The position numbers and the translations under genes are program-made. 64,000 bases of DNA from CAADGV01 sp040290295 (GTDB lineage: Bacteria > Bacteroidota > Ignavibacteria > UBA10030 > UBA6906), in the NCBI GenBank assembly GCA_040290295.1, contig PSMW01000014.1:1-64000 (forward strand). Reading direction: 5' to 3'. The first letter of the stretch is position 1, and every line of letters starts with the position of its first letter. The notes under the pieces were generated by a model that saw only the letters and a program-made list of their open reading frames with translations, had not been told where the DNA came from and did no database searches. Shown piece by piece: positions 1 through 9,083 of the stretch.

Positions 1-153
1 GAAGAGCGCGCACGATGCAGTGCGGGAGATATACAAATATCTAAACTGGGGCTGTATAGATAATCTCAGGATATGTTGCGCGCAATCCAAATCTGCGCGT
101 TGCGAAATCGTCGGCTGTGTGGGGAGAGAAGCAGAGTGGAGACTGAAAGTGTT

Positions 154-310
154 GGAGCTTGGCAATTGGAACTTCGCTTCAAGCGCTGTAGGTCGGGACG
201 CCCGTCCCGACCTACACGCCCGTCCCGACCTACAAGAGAGTGTAGGACGAGCAGCCTGCTCGTCCTACAGCAGTACTCCGTTTGGAGCTTGGAGCTTGAG
301 TATTTGAACT
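154..310. repeat. Dispersed palindromic repeat, copy 1
   Basis: This block holds two kinds of near-perfect palindrome. The first, 188-215, has 13-bp arms reading GTAGGTCGGGACG and its complement; half of it is repeated in tandem at 216-233. The second, 242-268, has 13-bp arms GTAGGACGAGCAG around a single-base loop. They are embedded in a shared context (ggagcttg, caattggaac, gcagtact, gagtat). A second copy with the same order and context lies at 30171-30302, without the tandem half-unit. It is non-coding and ends exactly where a small minus-strand ORF stops. It resembles REP-type or MITE-like elements, but no terminal target duplication was identified. Confidence 0.85.
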
Positions 311-489
311 TACACATCAAAGTGAGCGAGCGAAGAATCGACCTCAGCGTGCTTGCTGCCCGATTCTGTCACGGCTCTCGATTGAAGCGCGTACGCCGTC
401 ACAGCCGAGCGAATCGCCTCTTGATTGATGTTGGAAAGGAACGACGGCAGAATAAGGGTGTATCGGCTCAGCGGGAGTGAAATACTCAC
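310..489 (-). CDS. Small hypothetical protein downstream of the GroES-like gene
   Basis: A 59-residue open frame starts at a GTG (487-489) that overlaps the TGA of the GroES-like gene, giving a GTGA junction typical of translational coupling. It ends with TAA at 310-312, directly against the repeat block. The protein begins SISLPLSRYTLILPSF and continues with an Ala/Ser/Val-rich helical stretch (residues about 22-40). I recognise no family. The coupling to the upstream gene and the reading frame between two fixed boundaries are the only support; it could be a decayed C-terminal remnant. Confidence 0.45.
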   Translation of the reverse strand: MSISLPLSRYTLILPSFLSNINQEAIRSAVTAYALQSRAVTESGSKHAEVDSSLAHFDV

Positions 490-866
490 CCGATATCTTC
501 ATGCAGCTCCTCCCGAACGACCAGGAGAATGGCTGACTGTGGGACAACAAAATATTTCTTCTCTTCGAACTCGACTTCGATTGCCTGGTCGCGGAGGAAC
601 AAGGCAGAGTCCCCCTCTTTCACCTGCAGCGGAATGTATCGGGCAGGCTCCTTCGGCTTCGACCATGGTTCGTCGTCGAAGTAGTTCGGGTTGGGCACGG
701 GGTAGCCGGGACCGATTTTGACAACCTTCCCGGCAAGAACCTTGTCGCGCTCGCGAACCGTTTCTGGGAGATACAAGCCGGCTTTCGTCTTGTCCTGTCC
801 GACTTCTGGTTCCAGCAGCACGCGATCGCCGACGACGATGAGTTCTTTTCTTAGTTGTATGGGCAT
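486..866 (-). CDS. GroES-like co-chaperonin family protein
   Basis: This 126-residue protein matches the Cpn10 fold signature: VVGDRVLLEP near the N-terminus, then an AGLYLPET mobile-loop-like segment, then GKVVKIGPG. A linker of about 30 residues rich in Pro, Asn and Lys follows before the last strands (EVEFEEKKYFVVPQSAILLV). Standard GroES is about 95 residues, so this is a lengthened variant of the kind seen beside canonical groES in Bacteroidota-related lineages. No groEL is adjacent, so it may not be the housekeeping copy. The start at 866 was chosen because homology begins at MPIQLRKEL; the frame is open to 1046 but that extension does not look like protein. It is transcribed divergently from the protease gene at 984. 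Confidence 0.8.
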   Translation of the reverse strand: MPIQLRKELIVVGDRVLLEPEVGQDKTKAGLYLPETVRERDKVLAGKVVKIGPGYPVPNPNYFDDEPWSKPKEPARYIPLQVKEGDSALFLRDQAIEVEFEEKKYFVVPQSAILLVVREELHEDIG

Positions 867-983
867 GAGATGAAGGAGAATGCTCCATACCCAAAATACA
901 AAAATGGTGTTCGTTCCGCAAACCACTTGTTTCTGAGTCATGGCTAGTGCATATTCAGTCACATCACATGAAGGAAGACGTCG

Positions 984-3051
984 ATGATGCGAGCTTTTAT
1001 GGTGTTCTGCTTCCTTGTTGCCTTTGCGTTTGCAAGCACTGCGCAAGAGAAGCTCGGTGGGCGACTTCGACAGGTGTTGGAGCGAACATCGCCTGATGCA
1101 ACGGTTGTGCTGTGGGTGTTCTTTGCAGACAAAGGCGAGTATGAGTCACGTGCTGCGTCTGTCCCCACAACGCTGGTTTCGGAGCGGTCGCTGCGCTGGC
1201 GCGCGAAGGTGCGAGAGTCCCATGCGCTCGTTGACTACTCCGATTTGCCCGTTTCGCGAAGGTATCTGGAAGCACTCTCCCATCGCGTTCTGCGCATCAG
1301 GCAACAATCCAAATGGTTCAACGCCGCGAGCGTTGTTGCTACCAAACAGCAGATTACGGCGATTGCGTCACTGCCGTTCGTCCGCTCGTTGGAAGTGGTT
1401 GCACGATTTCCGAAAGATCGTACGATGGAGGAAGCCAAAGGAGCGGCATCACCGCCGCGGAGAGAGCCGTTGTCCCCGCGGGCGCCACATGTCCTCGACT
1501 ACGGTCCTTGCTTCGATCAACTCAACCAGATTGCTGTTCCCGCTGTGCACAACGCAGGGTACGATGGAAGCGGCGTGTATGTAGGAGTGTTCGATAACGG
1601 ATTCCGTTTGCTCACGCACGAGGTGTTCGATTCGATGACGATTCACGCCACATACGATTTTGTCGATCACAAGGTGAGCGTGGTGCCGAACAATCTAAGC
1701 CCCGCCTTCGGTTCGCATGGTGTGAACACTCTCTCCGTCATCGGAGGATTCAAGTCGGGTCAGCTCATCGGTCCTGCCTACAAAGCAACGTACATCCTTG
1801 CGCGCACGGAGAACGATAGCAGCGAAACGCCGATCGAGGAAGACAACTGGGTTGCTGCCATCGAGTGGGCAGACAGTATCGGCGTGGATGTCACGAGCAC
1901 CTCGCTGGGGTACCTGACCTACGATCCGCCGTACCCGAGTTGGACGTGGCAGGACATGAACGGCAACGCCACGCTCATTACGCGCGCTGCCGACGCTGCA
2001 GTTGCACGCGGGATCGTTGTTGTGAATTCGGCGGGGAACAACGGCTTCAACGCTTCTCACAACAGACTGAACGCCCCCGCCGATGGTGACAGCGTATTGA
2101 GTATTGGCGCGGTGGATGCCGGCGGGATACGCAGCAGTTTTAGTTCCGTAGGTCCAACCACAAGCACCCCCGCGCATCAAGCCTGATGTGATGGCGAGAG
2201 GTTCGTCCGTGTATGTTGCAAGTGCAACCAACCCGACGGGCTACGGCACGAGTAACGGCACATCCTTTTCGTGTCCGCTCGTGGCAGGTGTTGCGGCGCT
2301 GTTGGTTCAGGCGCGTCCGCATGCGACGCCGCTCGAAATCACCGACGCGCTACGCTCGACGGCAAGCCAAGCAACCACGCCGAATAACTTGTACGGTTGG
2401 GGAATCGTCAATGCGCTCGCTGCACTGAACAGCATTCCTGTACCGATTCAACTCTCCTACTTTCACGCCACACACCATGGCACGTGCGTCGATTGCCGAT
2501 GGGGCACGATCAGCGAGGTCAACAACTTCGGATTCGAGGTGCAGCGTTCGCCCAATCGAACCGACATCTTCACGCTGCCGAACAGCTTCGTGCCGGGTCA
2601 CGGCACGACCACCGTTCCTCAGCACTATCAGTTCACGGATTGTACCGCACGTGCTGGTACGCTGTTCTCTCGTTTGCGGCAGATCGACTTGGATGGGACG
2701 GTACACTTTACGGAATGGGTGCAGGTGGAGGCGGTAAGTTCGGTCGGCGAAGAGGTGCCGACGTCGTTTACACTTCATCAGAATTATCCCAACCCCGTTG
2801 TTGTGTCGGGCACACAGGCATCCATGCCAACGTCTACAACTGTTGTTTTCGAACTTCCGCTCGCAGGAGATGCCGCGCTCGTTGTGTCGGACGTTCTTGG
2901 TCGAAAGGTTCTCCGTGTGGTGGACGGACGCTTGACAGCGGGAAGACATCAGGTGGAGATCAAAGCCGCTCACCTTGCTGCCGGTGTGTACTTCTACACG
3001 CTGAGAGCTGCGGGCCGAACCGCAACGCGCACCATGCTCATCATGAAGTGA
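984..3051 (+). pseudogene. Secreted subtilisin-like serine protease with T9SS sorting domain, frameshifted
   Basis: The product is an S8 family protease: signal peptide (residues 1-20), propeptide-like region, then the catalytic Asp in GVFDNGF (about residue 204) and His in SHGVNTL (about 245). The Ser lies in GTSFSCPLVAG, in a second frame. A C-terminal sorting domain begins LHQNYPNP and ends in a GVYFYTLRA strand, indicating outer-membrane export by the type IX system. The frame breaks at a C5 run (2167-2171): upstream reads GPTTSTP, downstream reads RIKPDVMARG, which is contiguous in the family. One C fewer restores a single protein of about 688 residues. A purine-rich RBS (aaggaag) precedes the ATG. 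A sequencing or assembly indel is the simplest explanation; true inactivation cannot be excluded. Confidence 0.85.
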
Positions 3052-3101
3052 TGGAAGATCGTCGTTTGCATTCTCGTTCACACTGATCATCTCGTACGAC
3101 G

Positions 3102-3896
3102 ATGGCATACATTCGCTCGAAAGATGCAACACTCTACTACGAGGAGTACGGAACGGGCGAGCCTCTCATCTTGCTTACGGGATTGTTAGGAACGATCGAG
3201 CGCCATTGGCGCCGGTTCATCCCCGACTTTGCGCGTCAGTTCCATGTCATCGCCGTCGATTTGCGTGGTCACGGACGTACCGATAATCCGTCGGGTACGC
3301 TGCGGCTCCATGCGCTCGTTGGTGATCTCTTTGCGTTGTACGAAGCCCTCGACCTCGACTCGGCGCGTATCTGCGGCTACAGTTTGGGTGGATACATAGG
3401 GTTGGCGTTCGGTGTACAGCATCCGGGACGCGTGCACGCGTTGATGATGCACGCGTCGAAATTTTATTGGACTCCCACCGCAGCAGCGGCGGCGGCAGAA
3501 GACTTGGACGCGGAACTCATAATGGAAAAGGCACCTCAGTGGGCAAAACAACTCCAAGCCGATCATGCTTTCGGCAGTGAAGACGCATGGCGTACGCTGG
3601 TGCATTCTGCGCGAGAATTCATTGGGACGCTGCCTGCTGAAGGTCTTTCCGAACACGCACTCCGCCTCGCGGACTTTCCTGTTCTTGTTACCGTTGGAGA
3701 TGCCGATGACATGATCCCTCGAGGAGAAGCCGAACGCCTCACGGCGGCACTCCCAAACGGCACGCTGGAGATATTGCCTGAAACCCCACATCCGCTCCAG
3801 CGCGTGAAGAAAGAGGTGGTGTTGAATCGAGCCTTGATGTTCTTTCAGAACCCGTGGAGTCTGGAAGAGCTTGTGCGTAAGCACTCGCAACGGTAG
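3102..3896 (+). CDS. Alpha/beta-fold hydrolase
   Basis: A 264-residue single-domain alpha/beta hydrolase. The nucleophile elbow is GYSLGG (Ser about residue 95), preceded by the family motif DLRGHGRTD. The acid is in VTVGDADDMIP and the catalytic His in ETPHPLQRV near the C-terminus. There is no signal peptide, so it is probably cytosolic. The substrate cannot be read from sequence; esterases, lactonases and haloperoxidase-like enzymes share this outline. It follows the protease gene after about 50 bases and precedes a Tat-signal protein/amidase pair on the same strand. Confidence 0.85.
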   Translation: MAYIRSKDATLYYEEYGTGEPLILLTGLLGTIERHWRRFIPDFARQFHVIAVDLRGHGRTDNPSGTLRLHALVGDLFALYEALDLDSARICGYSLGGYIGLAFGVQHPGRVHALMMHASKFYWTPTAAAAAAEDLDAELIMEKAPQWAKQLQADHAFGSEDAWRTLVHSAREFIGTLPAEGLSEHALRLADFPVLVTVGDADDMIPRGEAERLTAALPNGTLEILPETPHPLQRVKKEVVLNRALMFFQNPWSLEELVRKHSQR

Positions 3897-3927
3897 TTTT
3901 GCAGTCAGACAACATACGGAGGTTCTC

Positions 3928-4233
3928 ATGCCGACACTTTCGCGCCGAGCCTTCGGCAAGGCGTTACTCTCACTTGGAGCGTTCCCTCTCGGATCCGATA
4001 CGCTTTTCCATTCTCCAGCCACACAAATCAGCGCGGAAGCGATCTTCCTGCCTGAACGCGTTGCAGGATATATCATGACGGAAGAGGAACGAAAGCTCGC
4101 GGCAGCGTTTCTCACTTCCCACGAAAACAATCTTCAGCCGCTGCGTGTGCGCGAGCTTCCCAATGCCGTACCGCCCGCGTTCGTCTTCGCGAGTCCCACA
4201 CCGACCAAGGGGGAGAAAGATGAGCAACGATGA
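3928..4233 (+). CDS. Small twin-arginine-signal protein coupled to the amidase
   Basis: A 101-residue protein starting at ATG 3928 behind a strong RBS (ggagg, 3918-3922). The N-terminus carries a Tat-like motif SRRAFGKALLSLGAFPLG, followed by a short helical domain (LPERVAGYIMTEEERKLAAAFL). Its stop overlaps the amidase start in an ATGA junction, so the two are probably translated together and act together. I recognise no named family. It may be an exported accessory or chaperone subunit for the amidase, or a membrane-anchored partner; both are inferences from the coupling. Confidence 0.7.
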   Translation: MPTLSRRAFGKALLSLGAFPLGSDTLFHSPATQISAEAIFLPERVAGYIMTEEERKLAAAFLTSHENNLQPLRVRELPNAVPPAFVFASPTPTKGEKDEQR

Positions 4234-5621
4234 TCAACGACGACATCCTGTTCGGGTCCATCGGCGAGCTTTCACGTCTGGTTCGCCGCGGCAAACTTTC
4301 TCCGGTTACGCTCACACATGCCTATCTGCGTCGCATCGAGAAGATCGCGCCGAAGTTGAATGCCTTCGTCACTGTTACAGCCGATCTTGCTGTTGCACAA
4401 GCCGAGCAAGCCGAACGAGAACTTCGAGCGGGGTTGTACCGGGGACCTCTGCACGGCATCCCCTACGCCGCAAAGGATATCTTCGCTGTTCGCGGATATC
4501 CGACGACGTGGGGAGCGCGACCGTATGCGACACAGAAGTTTGACGAAGATGCTACGGTGATCCGTGCTTTGCGTGATGCAGGCGCGATCTTGTTGGGCAA
4601 GACCGCCATGAGCGAACTTGCCGGTGGGCCCCCGAAGGCTTCCGCCACAGGGGCTTGCAGAACGCCATGGGATATCACGCGATGGTCGGGCGGCTCTTCG
4701 AGCGGATCGGGGGCAGCGGTCGCAGCCGGATTGTGTGTGTTTGCACTCGGCACGGAAACATGGGGATCGATCATGACCCCGTCGTCGTTTTGCGGCATTA
4801 CAGGATTGCGACCGACGTTCGGGCGCATCTCGCGCGCTGGGGCCATGGCGCTCTCGTGGACGATGGACAAGGTTGGACTCATGTGTCGCACGGCTGCCGA
4901 TTGTGCAACCGTGTTCTCGATGCTGCACGGGCGCGACGAAGCGGATGCGATGACGGTACGCGCTCCGTTCAAGGTCTCGCTCACAAAAGCGCATGCACGC
5001 GCGGCGCAGTTGCGTTTTGGTTTCGTGCGAGAGGATTACGCACGATGGGGAGAACAGGAAGTCGGAGAGGCATTTGTCAGCGCTCTTGAAACATTCAAGG
5101 CTCTCGGCATCGAAGCGCGTGAAGTAACGCTCCCCGAGTATCCGTACGAAGCGGTTGCGTCAACGATCATCGCGGCAGAGGAAGCCTCCGCGTTCGAACC
5201 TCTCGTCCAGGCAGGGAAGGTTTCCGGAATCATCGACTCCGACAGGCGTGGCGAGTTGCTCGGTGGTCAACTCATTACCGCTACGGATTATCTCCGCTGC
5301 CAGCGACTGCGGACACTCATCATACGGGATGTCATGAAGGTGTTTGCCGACGTTGACATCATCCTCGGCTCGAGCACGTTGTCGTGCGCGCCTTCCATCG
5401 ATGCGGAGATGACGCAGATCTTCAGCGGCGGGAACACTATCGAAGCCGTTGAAAATCTTGTGGGCTTACCCGCCATATCCGTTCCGTGCGGCTTCACTAA
5501 GCATCGGTTGCCGATCGGATTGAAAATCATCGGTCGCCCGTTCGGCGAAGCGGACGTCCTGCACACAGCGCATGCGTATCAATCGCTGACCACGTGGCAT
5601 AAACGCAGACCCAAGCTCTAA
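4230..5621 (+). CDS. Amidase (amidase-signature family)
   Basis: A 463-residue amidase-signature enzyme. The Ser-cisSer-Lys triad is visible: Lys82 in YAAKD, the cis-Ser in the SGGSSSGSG loop (residues 153-160) and the nucleophile Ser180 in GTETWGS. Relatives include GatA and general amidases, but gatB and gatC are absent nearby and GTETWGS departs from the usual GTDTGGS, so a tRNA amidotransferase role is unlikely. It probably hydrolyses a small amide or peptide-amide. It lacks its own signal peptide; the overlapping upstream gene encodes a Tat-signal protein that could carry it or partner it. Confidence 0.85.
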   Translation: MINDDILFGSIGELSRLVRRGKLSPVTLTHAYLRRIEKIAPKLNAFVTVTADLAVAQAEQAERELRAGLYRGPLHGIPYAAKDIFAVRGYPTTWGARPYATQKFDEDATVIRALRDAGAILLGKTAMSELAGGPPKASATGACRTPWDITRWSGGSSSGSGAAVAAGLCVFALGTETWGSIMTPSSFCGITGLRPTFGRISRAGAMALSWTMDKVGLMCRTAADCATVFSMLHGRDEADAMTVRAPFKVSLTKAHARAAQLRFGFVREDYARWGEQEVGEAFVSALETFKALGIEAREVTLPEYPYEAVASTIIAAEEASAFEPLVQAGKVSGIIDSDRRGELLGGQLITATDYLRCQRLRTLIIRDVMKVFADVDIILGSSTLSCAPSIDAEMTQIFSGGNTIEAVENLVGLPAISVPCGFTKHRLPIGLKIIGRPFGEADVLHTAHAYQSLTTWHKRRPKL

Positions 5622-5698
5622 CCGTGCAGCGCGGCTATGAATTCTTTTTAAGGCTCGATGCTCTGGGTTGATTTTTTTTCCCGCCATCTGTAGATTTT

Positions 5699-5724
5699 TT
5701 CTGCCTCGCTGCAGTGAGGCAGAA
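5699..5724. repeat. Perfect 9-bp inverted repeat
   Basis: TTCTGCCTC and its exact complement flank an 8-base centre that itself contains CTGCAG. It lies between the amidase gene and the gldA-like operon. A T-rich stretch precedes it on the plus strand but none follows, so it is not a textbook intrinsic terminator for the amidase. It may be a single copy of another dispersed palindrome. Confidence 0.6.
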
Positions 5725-5777
5725 GCTACGACATGCCGCATCCCATTCAAACGTTTCACTTTCATTGACATTATCCC

Positions 5778-6722
5778 ATGTCTATCACAGTCCGTAACTT
5801 GACGAAGCGCTACGGCGATCAGAAGGCGGTGGACAACATCTCCTTCGATGTCAAGACCGGCGAGATTCTCGGGTTTCTCGGACCGAACGGCGCCGGCAAG
5901 ACGACCACGATGAAGATCATCACGTGCTACATGCCGCCGAACGCCGGCACCGTTGAGGTGGATGGATTGAACATCGAGCAGCATTCGCTGGAAGTCCGGA
6001 GGAGAATCGGCTACCTGCCCGAGAACAATCCGCTTTATCACGAGATGAACGTGTTGGAGTATCTCGAATACGCGGCGCAGTTGCACGGCATGAACGCCAA
6101 GCACATTCCTGCCCGTATTAAAGAAATGGTGCTTGTGTGCGGTCTGGAAAGTGTGCGGCACAAGGATATCGGTGAGCTGTCCAAAGGCTTCCGCCAGCGT
6201 GTAGGTCTTGCCCAAGCGATGATTCACGACCCTGACGTTCTCATTCTCGATGAACCGACCAGCGGTCTCGATCCGAACCAGATCGTCGAGATTCGCCATC
6301 TCATCAAACAACTTGGCCGCGCCAAGACTGTCATACTCTCGACCCACATTCTTCCCGAAGTCCAAGCAACGTGTGACCGTGTTCTGATCATCAACGAGGG
6401 CAAGATCGTTGCGGACGGAACGCCCGAGCAATTGCAACAGGACTTCCGCGGTGCCGAGTCGTTGACGTTGGAACTGCGCACGAACGCTTCCGATGCCTTG
6501 CAGCAAATTTCACCCAAGCTACGTTCGCTTCCCGGCGTCGGCAGTGTGGAGTTAGTGAGTCAGAAGAACGGTACAGCGCGCTTCATGCTGCATGTGGACA
6601 AGGGCGCGGATGTACGTGAGTCTGCGTTCCGCATGGCGGTTGCCGAAGGGTGGGTGATTTTGGAAATGCACCGTAAGGCGACGACGCTCGAAGAAGTGTT
6701 CCGCAGGCTGACCGCAGGTTGA
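5778..6722 (+). CDS. gldA: ABC transporter ATP-binding protein, GldA-like
   Basis: A 314-residue ABC ATPase with Walker A GPNGAGKT (residues 35-42), signature LSKGFRQR (134-141), Walker B plus D-loop LILDEPTSGLDP (155-166) and an H-loop His in LSTHILP. The C-terminal extension of about 90 residues is typical of ABC-2 exporter ATPases. With the permease and the GldG-like protein directly downstream it matches the GldA-GldF-GldG transporter of Bacteroidota. In those bacteria the complex is linked to gliding and surface protein function; here the substrate is unknown. It is the first gene of a four-gene operon. Confidence 0.85.
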   Translation: MSITVRNLTKRYGDQKAVDNISFDVKTGEILGFLGPNGAGKTTTMKIITCYMPPNAGTVEVDGLNIEQHSLEVRRRIGYLPENNPLYHEMNVLEYLEYAAQLHGMNAKHIPARIKEMVLVCGLESVRHKDIGELSKGFRQRVGLAQAMIHDPDVLILDEPTSGLDPNQIVEIRHLIKQLGRAKTVILSTHILPEVQATCDRVLIINEGKIVADGTPEQLQQDFRGAESLTLELRTNASDALQQISPKLRSLPGVGSVELVSQKNGTARFMLHVDKGADVRESAFRMAVAEGWVILEMHRKATTLEEVFRRLTAG

Positions 6723-6756
6723 TCCACGACCAATCATTCATGACGAGCAAAGCACT

Positions 6757-7479
6757 ATGAAAGGATTGCCCAACATTCTTCCCATTTTCAAACGCGAGTT
6801 GAAAGGCTATTTCAACTCACCGGTTGCGTACGTTGTTATTGTCGTCTTCTTGGCGATTCTCGGTTGGTTCTTCGCCAACAACTTGTTCTTGAACAACGTC
6901 GCCTCGCTCTACATTTTGTTCGATTCGCCGTTGGTGCGGATTCTCTTCTTGGTGATCGCTCCTGCCATTACCATGCGCCTTCTCGCCGAAGAGCGCAAAT
7001 CGGGAACGATCGAGTTGCTGACCACGAAGCCGGTGAAGGATGTCGAGATCATCCTCGGCAAGTTCTTAGCCGCGTGGGTGGTGCTGGGAGCAGCGTTGCT
7101 GCCTACCGTGCTCTACGTGCTGACGATGGCGATCCTCGGACCGATCGATGTCGGCGCGGTCTTCAGTGGGTATCTCGGCTTGTTGCTCATGGGGGGCGTG
7201 TTTCTCGCACTCGGCTTGCTCGCATCGAGCCTGACGGAGAACCAGATTGTTGCGTTCATCATCGGCTTCATCTTCGTCTTCGCTCTCTTCATGGTGGATA
7301 AGGTGCTGCCGTATCTGCCGTCGTTCATGGCATCGACGCTGGAGTTTCTCGGTGTGGACTTCCACTACTCGAGCATTGCACGAGGCGTGATCGATTCGCG
7401 CAATCTTATCTACTTCGCTTCGATTCTCGGGTTTTCGCTTCTGCTCGCAACAGTCTCTCTCGAACGTCGAAAGTGGTGA
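6757..7479 (+). CDS. gldF: ABC-2 type permease, GldF-like
   Basis: A 240-residue integral membrane protein with about six hydrophobic segments. The characteristic cytoplasmic stretch RLLAEERKSGTIELLTTKPV is shared by GldF/NosY-type ABC-2 permeases. It lies 34 bases behind the ATPase gene. Its stop codon overlaps the start of the GldG-like gene (TGATG), supporting a single transporter complex. Confidence 0.85.
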   Translation: MKGLPNILPIFKRELKGYFNSPVAYVVIVVFLAILGWFFANNLFLNNVASLYILFDSPLVRILFLVIAPAITMRLLAEERKSGTIELLTTKPVKDVEIILGKFLAAWVVLGAALLPTVLYVLTMAILGPIDVGAVFSGYLGLLLMGGVFLALGLLASSLTENQIVAFIIGFIFVFALFMVDKVLPYLPSFMASTLEFLGVDFHYSSIARGVIDSRNLIYFASILGFSLLLATVSLERRKW

Positions 7480-9068
7480 TGACTATGTCCGGTACAACAC
7501 TCAAAGCACAAACACTCACACGCGTTGGCATTGTGGCTGTCATTCTCATTTTGCTCAACGTTGTTTCTGTTCGTTTATTCGGCAGGTTGGATCTGACGAA
7601 GAACAGCGTGTACTCGCTGTCCGATGCAAGTAAGAATTTAGTGAAGAATCTCGACGATCGTCTGACGGTCAAGGCGTACTTCACCGAAGACCTTCCTGCT
7701 CCGTACAACAACGTGCGTCGCACCGTCCTCGATCAATTGAACGAGTACAAGGCGTATGCGCGCGGCAATCTCCAATTCGAGTTCGTCGATCCTTCCGGCG
7801 AAAAGGGTGAGCAGGAAGCACAACAACAGGGCATACAGCCGGTGCAGGTGCAAGTGATCAACGACGATAAGTTGGAACTGAAGCGCGGCTACATGGGATT
7901 GGTGTTGATGTATGAAGACCGCAAAGAAGTCATCCCGGTCGTGCAGAACATGTCCACCTTGGAGTACGACTTGAGCAGCACGATCAAGCGCTTGACACAA
8001 ACCTCGCGAAAGAAAATCGGCTTGCTCACCGGTGAGGGTGAAGCATCGCTGAACGAAATCCAGCGGGCCCACCAACTCCTCTCCCGTCAGTACGATGTGC
8101 AGACGGTGGATGTGAGCAAAGGTCAGCCCGTACCGCCGGACATTGCGGCGCTGATCATCATGGCGCCGAAGAATCCCTTCTCCGACGTGGCAAAATATCA
8201 GATCGACCAGTACATCATGCGCGGCGGGAAAGTGGCGTTTCTGCTCAACAAAGTGGATGCGAGCTTGCAACAGCAATTCGGCCGCCAGTTGGATTTGAAG
8301 ATCGAAGATATGTTGGAGTCGTACGGGCTTCGGATCAATCCCGATTTGGTGCGCGATGCTCAATGCGCGCCTATCAGCATCGTTCAGCAACAATACGGAT
8401 TCTCCATCCAAACGCAGGTGCAGTTTCCGTACATCCCGATCGCGAGCGAGGTCAGCAAGGACAATGTGATGGTCAAGAATCTTCAGAGCATCGTGCTGTT
8501 CTTCGTCAGCTCGATCGATACCACCAATCTGACGTCCAAGGGTTTGCACGGGGAGTTTCTGATCCGTTCGTCGAAACAAAGCGGGCGGCAAACACAGATC
8601 TTCTATTTCGATCCGACTGCGCGATACACCCGCGACATGTTCACCGAGTCGTACATCCCGCTGGCGGCTGTGGTGAGCGGGAAGTTCAAGAGTTTCTTCG
8701 CGGACAAGCCAGTGCCGCACGATACTTCGGCTGGAGCAGTTGCGCCGAGCGAAACCCCGCTCAAACAGAGTCCCGACACACGTATCGTCCTGGTGGGCGA
8801 CGGTGATTTCGCCAAAGACCAGTACCTCGGCGGGCGCGATAATCTGACGTTCTTCGCGAATATGGTGGATTATCTCGCCGACGATGCGGGGTTGATTACC
8901 ATTCGCTCGAAAGACGTTGCGCCTCCGCCGCTCGAGCAGGTCTCCGACGGCACGAAGAAAGCGTACAAGTACGCCAACATGCTGCTGCCGCCCATGATGG
9001 TGATGGGCTTCGGGTTAGTCCGCTGGCAAATGCGCAAAGCCCGACGCAAAGCACTCGAGATTCACTAA
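7479..9068 (+). CDS. gldG: GldG-like ABC transporter auxiliary protein
   Basis: A protein of about 529 residues with an N-terminal membrane segment (VGIVAVILILLNVVSVRLF). A large extracytoplasmic domain follows, opening with the family-typical LDLTKNSVYSLSDASKNLVKNLDDRLTVKAYF. A final helix MLLPPMMVMGFGLVRWQMRKARR lies near the C-terminus. This fits GldG / ABC_transp_aux, with IFT-like domains between two membrane anchors. The start at ATG 7479 overlaps the permease stop; an ATG six bases later is equally possible. Confidence 0.85.
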   Translation: MTMSGTTLKAQTLTRVGIVAVILILLNVVSVRLFGRLDLTKNSVYSLSDASKNLVKNLDDRLTVKAYFTEDLPAPYNNVRRTVLDQLNEYKAYARGNLQFEFVDPSGEKGEQEAQQQGIQPVQVQVINDDKLELKRGYMGLVLMYEDRKEVIPVVQNMSTLEYDLSSTIKRLTQTSRKKIGLLTGEGEASLNEIQRAHQLLSRQYDVQTVDVSKGQPVPPDIAALIIMAPKNPFSDVAKYQIDQYIMRGGKVAFLLNKVDASLQQQFGRQLDLKIEDMLESYGLRINPDLVRDAQCAPISIVQQQYGFSIQTQVQFPYIPIASEVSKDNVMVKNLQSIVLFFVSSIDTTNLTSKGLHGEFLIRSSKQSGRQTQIFYFDPTARYTRDMFTESYIPLAAVVSGKFKSFFADKPVPHDTSAGAVAPSETPLKQSPDTRIVLVGDGDFAKDQYLGGRDNLTFFANMVDYLADDAGLITIRSKDVAPPPLEQVSDGTKKAYKYANMLLPPMMVMGFGLVRWQMRKARRKALEIH

Positions 9069-9083
9069 CCACGGACAACGAGC

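Noticed and set aside
188..268. Clustered palindromes resembling a short CRISPR array
   Set aside because: Units are palindromes of two kinds in tandem without regular unique spacers, and there are no cas genes.
867..1046. N-terminal extension of the GroES-like protein
   Set aside because: The added residues do not resemble a Cpn10 extension and would cross into the divergent protease gene's start.
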